A stretch of DNA of 64,000 nucleotides from Schistosoma mansoni (lineage: Eukaryota; Platyhelminthes; Trematoda; Strigeidida; Schistosomatidae), in NCBI RefSeq assembly GCF_000237925.1, contig NC_031495.1:65082939-65146938 (forward strand). Direction: 5' to 3'. The notes beneath the pieces are model-generated. The model was given only the letters and a program-made list of their open reading frames with translations, made no database searches and was not told the origin of the DNA. Of this stretch, positions 45,250 through 56,041 are shown one piece after another. Both the position numbers and the translations under genes were made by a program. Position 1 is the first letter of the stretch. The number at the start of each line of letters is the position of its first letter.

Positions 45250-46472
45250 GCTTTTGACCTGGCCTTGGAATTCAGTCTTCAGTAATAAGGATAGTAGGTT
45301 GATGAACCTGTGTTAATCCTGACAGATTTCCTTCCAGTGAAGGTCCAGATTCTTCTTGAAAATGTTCACTGATGGTGCTTATACCACTTGTTCTGGTAAA
45401 GCGTTCCAGTCATTGACCACTCGATGAGAAAAACGGGACCCCACCTTTAATTTATTAGATCGCGGTTTCAGAACCTTCTTGCTATGACCTCGGAGATTAT
45501 TAGTGCTGGAGGGAGCAAAAAGATAAGACATGTTAACACCCAGATCATAATTAAAGATACGAAATGCCAGTATAAGGTCACCTCGTGTCCTACGATAAGG
45601 GGAAAAGGTTTAGACGTTTCAAACGCTCATCGTAAGGGAGTTTAGAAAGACCCTTTACTAATTTTGTCCCCACACGCCGGACACGCTCAAGCGATTTAGT
45701 ATCCTTTATCAGACAAGGGCTAGCTGCTTGAATACAGTATTCTAAGTGTGGCCTTACATAGGTGGGATATAAAATTCTAAACATATCCTCGTCGAAGCAT
45801 TTAAATGCTCTGCGAAGCGATCATAGCGCACGATAGCCTTTGGAAGCAACCGCATTACAGTGCGTAGTAGTTTTCAAGTCGTGACTTATAGTTACTCCTA
45901 AGTCTTTGTGCTCTTGAACGCGTGGAAGCGATGTACCATTAATGGTATAATAGTAACCATTACCGTGCCCGATGTGCATGAACACACTCTTCCTGGAATT
46001 AACTTCCAGGCCCCAATCATGAGCCCACCTAACTAACTCGTCTAAATCTGCTTGCAGATAACAACGATCAGTCTCATTTCTTATTGTTCTCCAAATTTTA
46101 ACATCATCCACAAACAATAACGTCGACGACTTAAGTAATAAAGGTAGTTCATCAATATACAGAAGGAAAAGTAAAGGGCCTAAGATGGTGCCTTGGGGTA
46201 CACCACTTTTGACCGGTTTCCATTCGGATAGCGTTCCATTGACCCTTACTCTCTGTCTGCGGTCACATAAGAAGCTTCCTATCCATTCCTGTATAGCACC
46301 TGTTATTCCAAAGCTCGAGAGCTTTTGCATAAGACCTAAGTGTGAAACCTTATCAAACGCTTTGCTAAAATCTATGAATATCACGTCGACAGACAGGCAG
46401 TTGTCTAGGGCAGCTGTCCAATCCTCTCTCGCAATGAGTAAGTTAGTCAAGCATGAATGCTTGTTACGAAAC
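45250..46472 (-). pseudogene. CR1-like LINE, 3' half of ORF2
   Basis: - strand RT motifs: VDVIFIDFSKAFDKVSHLGL (motif A), SGVPQGTILGPLLFLLYIDE (motif B), TLLFVDDVKIW (active-site FVDD in place of YADD), KDLGVTISHDL, then RILYPTYVRPHLEYC and a C-terminal NLRGHSKK...FSHRVVNDWNALP region down to about 45310. There is a stop after GYRAL, a frameshift near 45600 and a stop after NALPEQVV. The 3' end lies 20-80 bp upstream of the MRPL32 ATG. Continues at 48573 beyond an inserted LTR element. Confidence 0.85.
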
Positions 46473-46638
46473 TGTGATGTTTAAATAAATCAATGACTTG
46501 TCTGTATTGAGGACTGTTGTAATTTCGAATTCCAAATACAATACATTCGTTCGGGTTTATCTAATACTTCTTGATTAAATTGCGTTATTCTTGGGATTGC
46601 TAATTCATACTACAATTCAAATACTTCTGACTATCACA
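46473..46638 (+). repeat. 5' LTR, 166 bp
   Basis: Begins TGTGATG and ends TATCACA. Nearly identical to 48407-48572. Confidence 0.9.
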
Positions 46639-46639
46639 T

Positions 46640-46657
46640 TGGCGTCGTGATTGAGCC
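46640..46657 (+). other. Candidate primer-binding site
   Basis: TGGCGTCGTGATTGAG begins two bases after the LTR and starts with TGG, the complement of a tRNA CCA end. The tRNA was not identified. Confidence 0.5.
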
Positions 46658-46661
46658 TGTG

Positions 46662-48296
46662 ATGGAACGGTTGGATACAAATTCAGATTTTAATGCTTTT
46701 GAGGAGTACATGGAGAGGTTCGAAATCTGGGCTATGACCAAGGAAGATGATGAAGATTTTAATATTGTGGCCCATTTCCTTACATTCATCGGAAAAGAAG
46801 CATACAGCCTTATAAAGACTTTGGCACTTCCAGACAAACCGATTTCACTCCCCTATGCAACTCTCAAGCAACTACTGTTGGATCATGTAAAGTATACAAA
46901 TTCTGAATGCGGTAAGAAAGAAAAATTCGATAAAATGACTCGACAGAACACCAGGAATTCCACTACTTTACTAAGTCGTCGCAGTTCGATACGTAATCAA
47001 AGTTATTCAGATAATACTTCATTGAGCTGTGAAACAGTCCATGAAGATGAGCACGAGTTTAGTAAATGCATGTTCTGTGGCAAGTTTCACCCATGTAATT
47101 CATGTGTATTTCGTAATTCTAAATGCTTTAAATGTGGTGAAACTGGACACATTCAGTCAGTTTGTAATACCATGGTTCATTTCGCTGAAAGTAATGCTAA
47201 GATGGATGCTTCTAATGATCAGTTATCTTTATCTAGAAGTGGTGTAACGTCACATAGCAGTCCAGAGTTGAATGAAACTCAGAATCATTGTGAGACAAAA
47301 AATTTTAACCAACAAACTTATCGGATTTCTCATGTCATTGAACCAGATATGGTTTGTCGTAATAATTCACATACTTCTGATGGAATTTCTTACAACTCTG
47401 AGAATAAAATGTTAAATGAGTCAAATCATGATCGAAAACCAAATTCAGTCATGGTAGATGCTGAATTCCCTGGTGATCCATTATTCTCTAATGAAACTCT
47501 TAATCAATTTGAGGAAAATATTTCAGAGAAATCGAATTCTGATATCATATCAAGTGTCAGTGGTCCTCACAATCAATTTATCTCTAATGATATTCCTAAT
47601 GAATGTGAAAAATATGTTCCGAATGAGTCGAATTCTAGTCATATTTCTGATGTTATTGTATCAGATGTTGGATATTCTCATGAACAATGTATGTTGAATA
47701 GAATCCTTAGTCAGGGGTATGATGAATCAGAGGGGATAGCAAAATTCACCGAAATAATCAGAGAACCAGTTTGCCCAGAAGTGAGGTTTGCACAGACAGA
47801 GAATCCAAATCAAGTCCAAGATTATCCTAATGAATATGAGACAGATGAATGTTTTCTATTCGATTGTTTCGCAGGTAAATCAAGTTTAATTGAATCACAT
47901 GTGTTAATTACATATATCAATGCATATCTAACTGTGTATTCTAATATGAATAACAAAAATAATATGTATCGTGATTTTCATTCGAGTCAAAGTCACATGA
48001 TGGAATACCTTGAATTATATATCAGTGTTTATCCCCAAATACTCACATACAGTAGTCGATGCGTGAGATTTGAGAAGATAATGCGAATCGGGAACGTCAT
48101 ATTGGCTAAAATATTGCGACGTAAGGACCCAACATTATTTCGTGGAGGAGGATACTGTTGGAAAGTCAATGATGCAAATTCTAAATATCAATGGTTTTAC
48201 TACACAACCGACATGCTGATTGTATACAATTCCAGAACCCATGTGAGTCTGTTCCAATTTCCGTTGTTAATTCTAATACTTACGAGTGCATTCTAG
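46662..48296 (+). CDS. Gag-like protein with CCHC zinc knuckle
   Basis: A 544-aa frame from the first ATG (46662). Residues 1-100 resemble a retrotransposon capsid-type helical region (FEEYMERFEIWAMTKEDDED, then YATLKQLLLDH). At about 150-175 are a cysteine-rich piece (KCMFCGKFHPCNSC) and a classic CX2CX4HX4C knuckle (CFKCGETGHIQSVC). The remainder is Ser/Asn-rich and contains loosely repeated units (SNSDIISSVSG, ESNSSHISDVIVSD), then an unrelated C-terminal part. Gag proteins package element RNA into virus-like particles. No catalytic domain is fused to it. Confidence 0.8.
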   Translation: MERLDTNSDFNAFEEYMERFEIWAMTKEDDEDFNIVAHFLTFIGKEAYSLIKTLALPDKPISLPYATLKQLLLDHVKYTNSECGKKEKFDKMTRQNTRNSTTLLSRRSSIRNQSYSDNTSLSCETVHEDEHEFSKCMFCGKFHPCNSCVFRNSKCFKCGETGHIQSVCNTMVHFAESNAKMDASNDQLSLSRSGVTSHSSPELNETQNHCETKNFNQQTYRISHVIEPDMVCRNNSHTSDGISYNSENKMLNESNHDRKPNSVMVDAEFPGDPLFSNETLNQFEENISEKSNSDIISSVSGPHNQFISNDIPNECEKYVPNESNSSHISDVIVSDVGYSHEQCMLNRILSQGYDESEGIAKFTEIIREPVCPEVRFAQTENPNQVQDYPNEYETDECFLFDCFAGKSSLIESHVLITYINAYLTVYSNMNNKNNMYRDFHSSQSHMMEYLELYISVYPQILTYSSRCVRFEKIMRIGNVILAKILRRKDPTLFRGGGYCWKVNDANSKYQWFYYTTDMLIVYNSRTHVSLFQFPLLILILTSAF

Positions 48297-48406
48297 ATAA
48301 AACAGAGCCTACATTCAATACACTGTCGGACAGATGCAAGATGAACTTAAGAAGAAAACATACAATCGATTACAGACATTTACACGCCAATTTGAGGTGT
48401 GGCGGA

Positions 48407-48572
48407 TGTGATGTTTAAATAAATCAATGACTTGTCTGTATTGAGGACTGTTGTAATTTCGAATTCCAAATACAATACATTCGTTCGGGCTCATCTAATA
48501 CTTCTTGATTAAATTGCGTTATTCTTGGGATTACTAATTCATACTACAATTCAAATACTTCTGATTATCATA
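48407..48572 (+). repeat. 3' LTR, 166 bp
   Basis: Preceded by a purine-rich tract (gaggtgtggcgga). Followed by the gaaac target duplication. Confidence 0.9.
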
Positions 48573-49740
48573 GAAACCCATGTTGCTCGGGAGTTAACAG
48601 ATTGTACGAATCTATGTGACTCAGTAGCTTAGCCCGAATTAATTTTTCAAGTAACTTAACTACTATGTAGTAGTTAGATACGATCCGTCTCTGACCATCC
48701 TTAAATATAGGACTAACTATGGCGTCCTTCCAGTCTCTAGGAAGTTGAGCCTGTGAAAGGGACATGTTGAAGAGCATCGTGAGCGGTCTTGAGATAATGT
48801 CCGCAAGCGATGACAGCAAACGTGGGTGTAACCCATCGGGGCCCGGTATCTTACAAGGTTTTAGGTTAGTTATCAAAGGAAGAACAATATCCTCTGTCAC
48901 GTGTAAAGGTCCTATGACTGGTATCTCATTGTCAACGGGACAAGTAGTTGTAACACTACACGTAGAGTAGACTTCACTGAAATAGTTAGCAAATGTCTCC
49001 GCTTTCGCTAGATCAGATTCAGCCAATAAAGCTGAATTTTCGCTTAACAGTAACGAGGGGATACCATCACTACGTTTCGTCCGCCTTTTAACGTACGAAA
49101 ACAGTCGCTTCGGACATGTACGGCTATCGTATGCCAACTGTCGTTCGTAAGCCGTGCGGGATTTAGCTTTGATCTTTTTACATATATTCCGGAATTTTTT
49201 ATATTCGCACTTAAATGATGCCTGACCTGTTGACAAGAATAAGTCCCAGAAGTGTTTCCTACGCTTCATCAGCTTCCGGGTTTCCTTATTAATCCATGGG
49301 GGGCAATATGATAGCTTACGTGCTGACCATGGAATAAACGGTTGAGTTACGGATTCGAACGTAGACTTAAACCTATTCCATGCATCATCGATCGATCCAT
49401 CAGCATCGACCGACCAGTCAACCGAGATAGCATAGTCCCTGATTGCCGGAATATTAGTTCTCCAGATATTAGGACGGGGTGGAGCAGATGCAAATTCTAT
49501 ACCATGTGTCCGGAACTTAAAGGAAAGTACGACATGGTCACTATTCACCAGTGGGGGAAGGTGTTGAATGTCGACGATATCTTTACAGTGGTGTGTGAGG
49601 ACAAGGTCTATCACTGACGGATTAGGTTCCAAGTCTATATGCGTCGGCCTAACGATACATTGTAGAAGTGGGTGTGAGTTCAGAATAAAACTATAAGAGT
49701 TGAATAATAGTGATACGTGTAGGTCTTTACATGTTATTCA
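48573..49740 (-). pseudogene. CR1-like LINE, 5' part (endonuclease end and RT start)
   Basis: - strand: endonuclease C-terminus (PSVIDLVLTHHCKDIVDIQH, VNSDHVVLSFKF), linker (RKLMKRRKHFWDLFLSTGQA), RT start (KIPGPDGLHPRLLSSLADII, SLSQAQLPRDWKDAIVSPIF) and TPEQHGFL, where the LTR element interrupts. The copy is 5'-truncated within the endonuclease near 49740. The reading frame of this part is long and nearly clean, so the insertion is not very old. Confidence 0.85.
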
Positions 49741-49974
49741 ATATATTTTAATTTCTTTTGTTGAATGGGTCATGAGAAGGTATAATAAATACCTTGTCGA
49801 AACATCATGGATTATATTTTTATTTTGAATTTTACATAATTTGGTACTGATTTCATATTTTCGGTTTTTTTCACGTTCATTGTTTTACTTTATATTCATC
49901 ATGACCGAAACGTCTTAAGTTACTTAATATTAAGATTCTTTCGCCACAATCATTTCAGCTAATACCATTTCAGC

Positions 49975-50560
49975 CCGCCAACATGGGGGCGTGGTTCTGC
50001 TACACAGAAGTTGACTTCCACAAGCACGGCATGTCAGACTTACGTTCACTATTCCTCTCAGTAGTGAAAGCACTGCCGCAAAATTTCAACAGATTCATTA
50101 CACCTGTTATGTTTACAAGTGATGTTTCGGAACCTTACGAAACTCTAAAAAAGTCTTTCCTCTATGCATGGAATAACTCTTCAATAACACGGATCTAAAA
50201 TATGGCCCAGCAACAGAAAACTTGCTGAGAATGAGAGAGGTAATTGGTTAACGGACATTTGACGAAGGTCTTTTAAGATAACTCTTTCTGTCTAGACTTC
50301 TCCAAAAGGGACAGGCAGTGTTTATCTCATTTCATAACAACTCTATAGACAAACCGTGTGCATCTGCCAAACAGATACTTGAGACTGCCAGAACGTTGTG
50401 CGCCGAGGTCTATTCGGTCAACGAAAGACCTCAAACGACACTAAATGACGTCAAAGACACGCTACCTGAGTATTTGTCATCACCATGTTCTACCCTAAAA
50501 TCTTCAAAAAAGTACCTCGCGAAGATGATCTGCTTTTAACTCATGAGAAACAGATAAACT
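49975..50560 (+). pseudogene. Fossil gag fragment of an LTR retrotransposon
   Basis: Encodes WFCYTEVDFHKHGMSDLRSL, FNRFITPVMFTSDVSEPYET and, further on, SFHNNSIDKPCASAKQILET. The order resembles the capsid region of Ty3/gypsy gag (a W-F-V-F start, PYxTLK, then an RL-LP-type block). Broken, without LTRs of its own nearby, so old. Confidence 0.55.
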
Positions 50561-50814
50561 TGACAGCTCCTGGTACCATGATCACTATGTAAAATATCGA
50601 AATTGCAGAAAACATTACAGTTTTCTTAGCTCCAAAATGACTGACGCTAAAAACGTCACTACAAACTCCTGAGCTTAGACGTGTTAACAGTAACCGTAGC
50701 CGGCGAAATTATTGCGTGATTCACAAAATAATTCATCAATTTGAAAAAATAATTCTCACAAACTTAAGTTCGTCAAATCAAGTACCGTACAATCTTAAAA
50801 GGCCTCTGATTATG

Positions 50815-51235
50815 TTACTTACTTACGCCTGTCACCCCTCGTGGAGGAGCATAGGCCGACCACCATCATTCTCCATCCTATCCTGTCCTGGGCAATCCTT
50901 CCCAGTTAACATTCATCCTATTCATATCTGCTCCTATTCCCGGCGTAATGTGTTCTTCGGCCTTCCTCTTTTCCACTTCCCTTCAGGAGTTCAAGTTAAA
51001 GATTGCCTCGTGATGCAGTCTGGTGATTTCCTTAATGTATGTCTAATCGAATTCCAATGTCTTTTCTTAATTTCCTCTTCATTTGGAAGCTGGTTCGTCC
51101 TCTCCCACAGAAGGTTGTTGCTGATAGCATCTGGCCAGTGAATGTTGAGTATTTTGCGTAAACAACTGTATGTAAAAACTTGTACCTTCCTGAAGATGGA
51201 TGTAGTAGTTCTCCACATTTCAGCTCCGAACAGTA
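50815..51235 (-). mobile_element. SR2-type 3' end, split from 56042-58046 by a CR1 insertion
   Basis: - strand [40 protein letters not shown] and [13 protein letters not shown] to the TAAG-type tail. The edge at 51225-51235 (tccgaacagta) is the target duplication of the CR1 LINE. Confidence 0.9.
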
Positions 51236-51578
51236 AAGCGCGCTTTTCGAACGGGAAGTTTAGTCCTAACGTGATTTACATTTCTCAAACTTTTGCTGTG
51301 TTCTTACGCAACAAAAGTACCATTTTCGATCCAAAGAATCTATTCTGAGCTATACGTTCGCTAGATTACTTCTTTTCTTGTGTTTCACTCAACTTAATTG
51401 TTAACTGTGGTTTTGCCTCAGCTGACTATCGGTTTTTTTTATAGTTTTCACGTGAAGGCTAGCTTTAGCTTATCGTTAACTGTTTTTATACATTTTTGCC
51501 AGTTTTTGTTTACTGTGTGTTTTTTTAACGGTCCTAAATTTACTGCTTGTATTTTTAAGACAGTCTAAATCACTAGCC

Positions 51579-52979
51579 ATGAAAAATTCATGCAAAAGAC
51601 CTGGTTGCCGTTTCGCTGTTACATCTGGCATGCAATGTGACAACTGCAAAGGTTGGTTCCACGAAGCATGTACAGATCTAACAGCAGCAGCCTATAGCAG
51701 ACTCAGCAAGTCTGATCGTAGGTGGGTATGTGTTACCTGCAACACTGATACGGTAGTTATGTTGGGCACCATCATTACTTTATTGACAGGTCTAAGAGAT
51801 AAGTTGTCCAAGAATTCGGTAAATGATAGTATCATGATGGGTAACAAAACTGGAACTCATAGGGCAAACAAGAAAAAGGATATTGACAGGTCGGTTATCG
51901 ACGGTGCTGTTAACAGCATGAGTGATGATGTGCTGAAACTCAGCACCATCTTAACATCGACTGTCATCGACTCCCTCAGTAAACTTGGGTCCCCCGGGGA
52001 GGAGTCCTTGAAAAAGACAGTGGTTCCCAAAAATCCTGTAGGTGGTTGGACTCATGTTAACAGGAGTAAAAAGGCCCAAGCGTCCCCGCCGAAAATGAAC
52101 ATCCCAAGTACCGTGCGGAAATCAATTGATGCTTTGGCCGCACAGTCTACCCCCAAGACTGTCCGCCCGGTCATCACTGAGCCCAGGAATCGAGAACGCG
52201 CCTCGACACCCAAACAACAATATACCAAACCTAGACGCCCTGGAAAACCTGGGAAATCAATTGCGGTTCGTGACGACTCTGTCATAATCATGAACCTTAT
52301 TGATAACCCCGACCTTCCTCTCAGTTTGCAAGACAAAAATGATAGGATGCTCTGGGGAGAATTAAACAAGAGGTTTGAACTCCCTAGAATATAGCCTTTG
52401 ACCGTCACACGGCTCACTCGGAGGAAGGACTCTAACCACCTAAACCACCCGAGGCTGCTTCGTGTTACACTTAAGAATGCCTCCGACATAGAGGACGTCC
52501 TGCTAGCCAGTCACTTACTGAAATCCGATGAGAACTTAAGAATACTGCCCGACACACCGTATTCTGAACGAAATCTCATCCGGAACATCCCTAAGGAATC
52601 TGGCGAGGCGTTTTTCCGTGGAAGAAATATCATTGTGCAAGGTGTACCGGAAAATATGGACCCAACTCAAGCAAACTCTGATATTCGGGAATGGAAATTC
52701 ATTAAGCATTCCTTAAAACTTAAGAACATATTGACCCAACAGGTAATGCGACTAGCCAAGAGAGACGGAGACTCTAGGCCCCGGATATTGAAGATAACCT
52801 TCCCCCCCTCCCACATGGCGGCTGCAACTCTGGAAGCATTTCGTGCCAATAGACGTCGATTGCCAACTGGCATCCATATGCATCCAGACAGGCCCCACGA
52901 CAGCAGGATCAAGCACAAACGAAAGCTGGAGCTGATAATTCCACTCGCGGACTGTCTTGATCATAAAAAAAACATGTAA
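51579..52979 (+). pseudogene. CR1 ORF1, PHD-like zinc-finger protein, one stop
   Basis: Starts at MKNSCKRPGCRFAVTSGMQC. Residues 1-55 form a PHD/treble-clef-like Cys-His cluster (CKRPGC, CDNCKGWFHEAC, WVCVTC), as reported for CR1-clade ORF1 proteins. The middle is Lys/Pro-rich. The later part (LRVTLKNASDIEDVLLASHL, NIIVQGVPEN, LIIPLADCLDHKK) looks like a nucleic-acid-binding region. A single TAG at 52392-52394 splits the frame (271 aa before, about 194 after, same phase). Confidence 0.8.
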
Positions 52980-52999
52980 AGGACAGGGACTACCAACTC

Positions 53000-55882
53000 G
53001 GTAAACATCGTATAGGTAGGCTACCTGTCCACTCACGCACGGCTCATATAGACAAACAGGAAGAAGCTCACGCGTTCCAAATTGAAAGCATAAACTGCCT
53101 ATACACGAACGCCGCGAGCTTGCCAAACAAAATGGATGAGCCAAGTGAACTTGACAACGCTAATGATGCCCATCTGATAGGAATATCCGAAACTTAGATA
53201 ACGTCTCAGTTTACGGACCAGGAGCTAGCAACAACTGGAATGTCTTTATTTCGCAACGACAGAAAAACAGGAATGGGGGGGTGTAGCACTATACATACGG
53301 TCATGCCTGGATGCGCACCAACTTCACAACCGAGAGTTTCTCAATCTTGATGAGTCAGTATGGTGCTCAGTAAGACTGTCTACTACCTCGAGGTGTCTAG
53401 TCGGGGTCATCTACAGGAAGCCCACTGCCGACATCGAGTATGACAATCGTCTGCTGGAAGGATTAACCCGCTCTACGCGTCTCGGGTTCTCTCAAATCCT
53501 GGTTCTAGGGGACTTCAATCTTCCTAGAGTCAACTTCGTGGAACATACATACACTGGAGGCGACAACTCTACTGAAGATCTGTTCTTCAACCTCATCGGT
53601 GACCTGGGATTATTTGAAAATGTGAAGTCGGCAACTCGTTGGAGAAACAGCCAGACGCCGTCGCGCTTAGATTGGGTATTCACAAATGAAGAATTCCTAG
53701 TTGACGACCTCTCAATCCTGGCTCCCCTGGGGAAAAGTGATCACGCCGTCTTATCATTCAGCTTTGTCAGCAAAACGGAGCTAAGATATCCTACTAGCAA
53801 CAAGCGCTGGAACTTCAAACGGTTGAATGTATTAGCTTTACATGACTATCTACAACAGGTGGATTGGGATGTTCACCCTTAACTTGAAGTGGATGCTCAT
53901 TGGGATTTTTTACTGCACACGATCTTATGTGCTACTGAGCATTCAGTTCCTTAAATGGTCCCACAAATCTACAAACAACCTCCAATCATCAAGAACTGCA
54001 CTCGTCGTTTGCTAAGCCGCAAAAGGCAATGTTGTGCCGAATATAAACGAACCGACTATAACGACGCATACAGGCAATATAAACGCATAAGGAACATATG
54101 CACAAAGGCAATAAGAAAAGACAGGCTTCAGTTACAGACTAAGCTTATCGATAAATTCGTCTCCAATCCGAAAAGCTTATTCCGTTACGCAGCTTCTCTT
54201 CGACAAGACAAAACTGGAGTTTCCCAACTGCTAGGCCCTAATGGCCCGACCAATAACGACGGTGATGCCGCTAACCTCTTGGCTGAACAGTACTCCCAGA
54301 CATTCCGGCTGACCCATATCAACCATACTGACGAAAGCTTCACCTGCACCTGCACAGGACTTTCCGAAGTGGACCTGAGTGCTGACCTGGTGCTCCGTAA
54401 ACTGCAGAACCTAAGAAAAGACACTTCTCCTGGTCCGGGTATGGTTCATTCTGCTGTATTGAGGGAAGCAGCTTCAATCCTGGCGACACCACTTAGCGTG
54501 ATGTCTGCACACTCGCTAAGCAGAGGCAAACTACCGAAAATTTAGAAGCTGGCTCACATCACACCGATTTTCGAAGGAGGTCGACGCAGTGAACCCTCAA
54601 GCTACCGACCAGTGGCCCTTCTCTCCATACCTTCAAAAATTATGGAATCCCTAATATACGACGGTATACAAGAATACTTATCATCCTTAAAGTTCTTCTC
54701 ACCTCAACAGCATGGTTTCAGAAAAGGTCATTCTTGTATGACCAACCTGCTGACTGCGGTGGATAGATGGGCAACCATCCTTGATCGCAAGGGGAAGGTT
54801 GACGTCATCTACCTGGACTTCTCAAAAGCTTTTGATAGGGTCAACCATGAATGTCTTATCAAGAAGCTTGGACGATTGGGTATAAAACCCCCTTTGATTG
54901 ATTGGCTCTCTTCATATTTAGAAAACCGACACTTTAAGGTCAGGGTTAGCTTCACTCTCTCTCTCAGGCTATGGAATGTCCTAGTGGGGTCCCCCAGGGC
55001 TCAATACTGGGACCTCTTCTCTTCTTGATTTATATTAACGATCTTCTTCAACAAGTTTCATCTGACTTATTGCTTTTTGCTGATGATGTGAAACTTTGGA
55101 GAGAGATACGTAATCATAATGATATACTAGTTCTTCAGGAGGATCTGACCCGACCTCAAAGTTGGGCAGACGACAACGGTCTTACCTTCAACACTTCAAA
55201 GTGCAAGGTAGTCCATCTGAGACATGTTGCAGACTATAGTTATAACTTAGGTAACTCCCTTCTAGAAGTTTCCCAAGTCGAAAAAGATCTAGGAGTGTTG
55301 GTACCCTATGACCTGAAATCGTATGCGAACTGTGACAAAAACGCCTCTCAAGCAAACCTTGCACTGGTAACATTGAAGCGCATTTTTGGCCAGTTTGACG
55401 GTGGAACCTTCCACATAATCTTTAATAGTTTTATTCGTCTCCATTTAGAGTACGGAAACATAGTATTTCTTCCCTCTCTCTAAAAGGATAAGGACACTCT
55501 GGAACGTATCCAACTTCGAGCCACGAAATCAGTTCGGGGACTCAAATTCAAACCTTATGAAGAGCGCCTCCAATCACTTAACCTTTACCCGTTAGAGTAT
55601 AGGAGTCTTAGAGGTGACCTTCTTATGACTTACAGTATCCTTAATACTTCTGGTCATCCCCTTAAACATCTTCTTAAGCTTAGTCACAACACTAACCTAA
55701 GAGGTAACACCCAAAAACTGGAGACCCAACATAGCAGAACAGACTGTAGACACAACTTCTACTCCGTAAGAGTAGTCAAGTGCTAGAATTCGCTGCCGAC
55801 TGAGCTAGTCCAAGCGACTTCCCAGGAGTCCTTTAAGAGGAAACTTGACTTATTCTTAAGGACTAGGGATAACTTATTATGA
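53000..55882 (+). pseudogene. CR1 ORF2, AP endonuclease plus reverse transcriptase, broken
   Basis: Endonuclease motifs: INCLYTNAASLPNK, DAHLIGISET, LVGVIYRKPTADIEY, ILVLGDFNLPRVNF, SRLDWVFTN and GKSDHAVLSF. RT motifs: SSYRPVALLSIPSKIMESLI, QHGFRKGHSCMTNLLT, VDVIYLDFSKAFDRVNHECL (A), GVPQGSILGPLLFLIYINDL (B), LLLFADDVKLW (C, FADD) and EKDLGVLVPYDLK. The C-terminus ends FLRTRDNLL. Several breaks: a stop after ISET (near 53195), a shift near 53280, stops near 53880, 53953 and 54543, a shift near 55000, and a stop after FLPSL (55481). Confidence 0.85.
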
Positions 55883-56041
55883 TTTACCAAATTCTTCTTT
55901 TTTTTCTTTTTTTCCTCTATTATCGTTCATATACCTAGGTTTTTGCCTGGAGGTATTGGTGATCCACTGCTATTAGACACGGAAGCCCGTTAAGCGAAAG
56001 CTTCTTCTATTTCGTCCTCAACCATTTGAACCATTTTGAGT

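Larger units (their letters stand above)
46473..48572 (+). mobile_element. Gag-only LTR retrotransposon, structurally whole, young
   Basis: A 2100-bp element with 166-bp LTRs at both ends (about 5 differences between them), TGTGAT...ATCACA inverted termini and a 5-bp target duplication gaaac (46468-46472 and 48573-48577). It lies inside a CR1-like LINE. A primer-binding-site candidate (TGGCGTCGTGATTGA) starts at 46640, two bases after the LTR. The interior holds one gag-like frame and no protease, reverse transcriptase or integrase. It looks whole for a non-autonomous, gag-only element that would rely on a related autonomous copy. Family: Ty3/gypsy-like by zinc knuckle and layout, but unassigned. 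Confidence 0.85.
51236..56041 (+). mobile_element. CR1-clade LINE, nearly full length, 11-bp target duplication
   Basis: About 4.8 kb inserted into SR2, bounded by tccgaacagta at 51225-51235 and 56042-56052. Layout: 5' UTR (51236-51578), ORF1, ORF2 with endonuclease and RT, 3' UTR (55883-56041). It resembles schistosome SR1/Perere-type CR1 elements. Both ORFs carry a few stops and shifts, so it is no longer active, but the low decay suggests a moderate age. Confidence 0.88.

Noticed and set aside
46185-46484. 99-aa + strand frame
   Set aside because: Antisense of CR1-like RT motif B; the RT motifs are on the - strand.
52052-53144. - strand frames of 83-145 aa opposite CR1 ORF1
   Set aside because: Shadows of the + strand ORF1, which carries the recognisable zinc-finger cluster.
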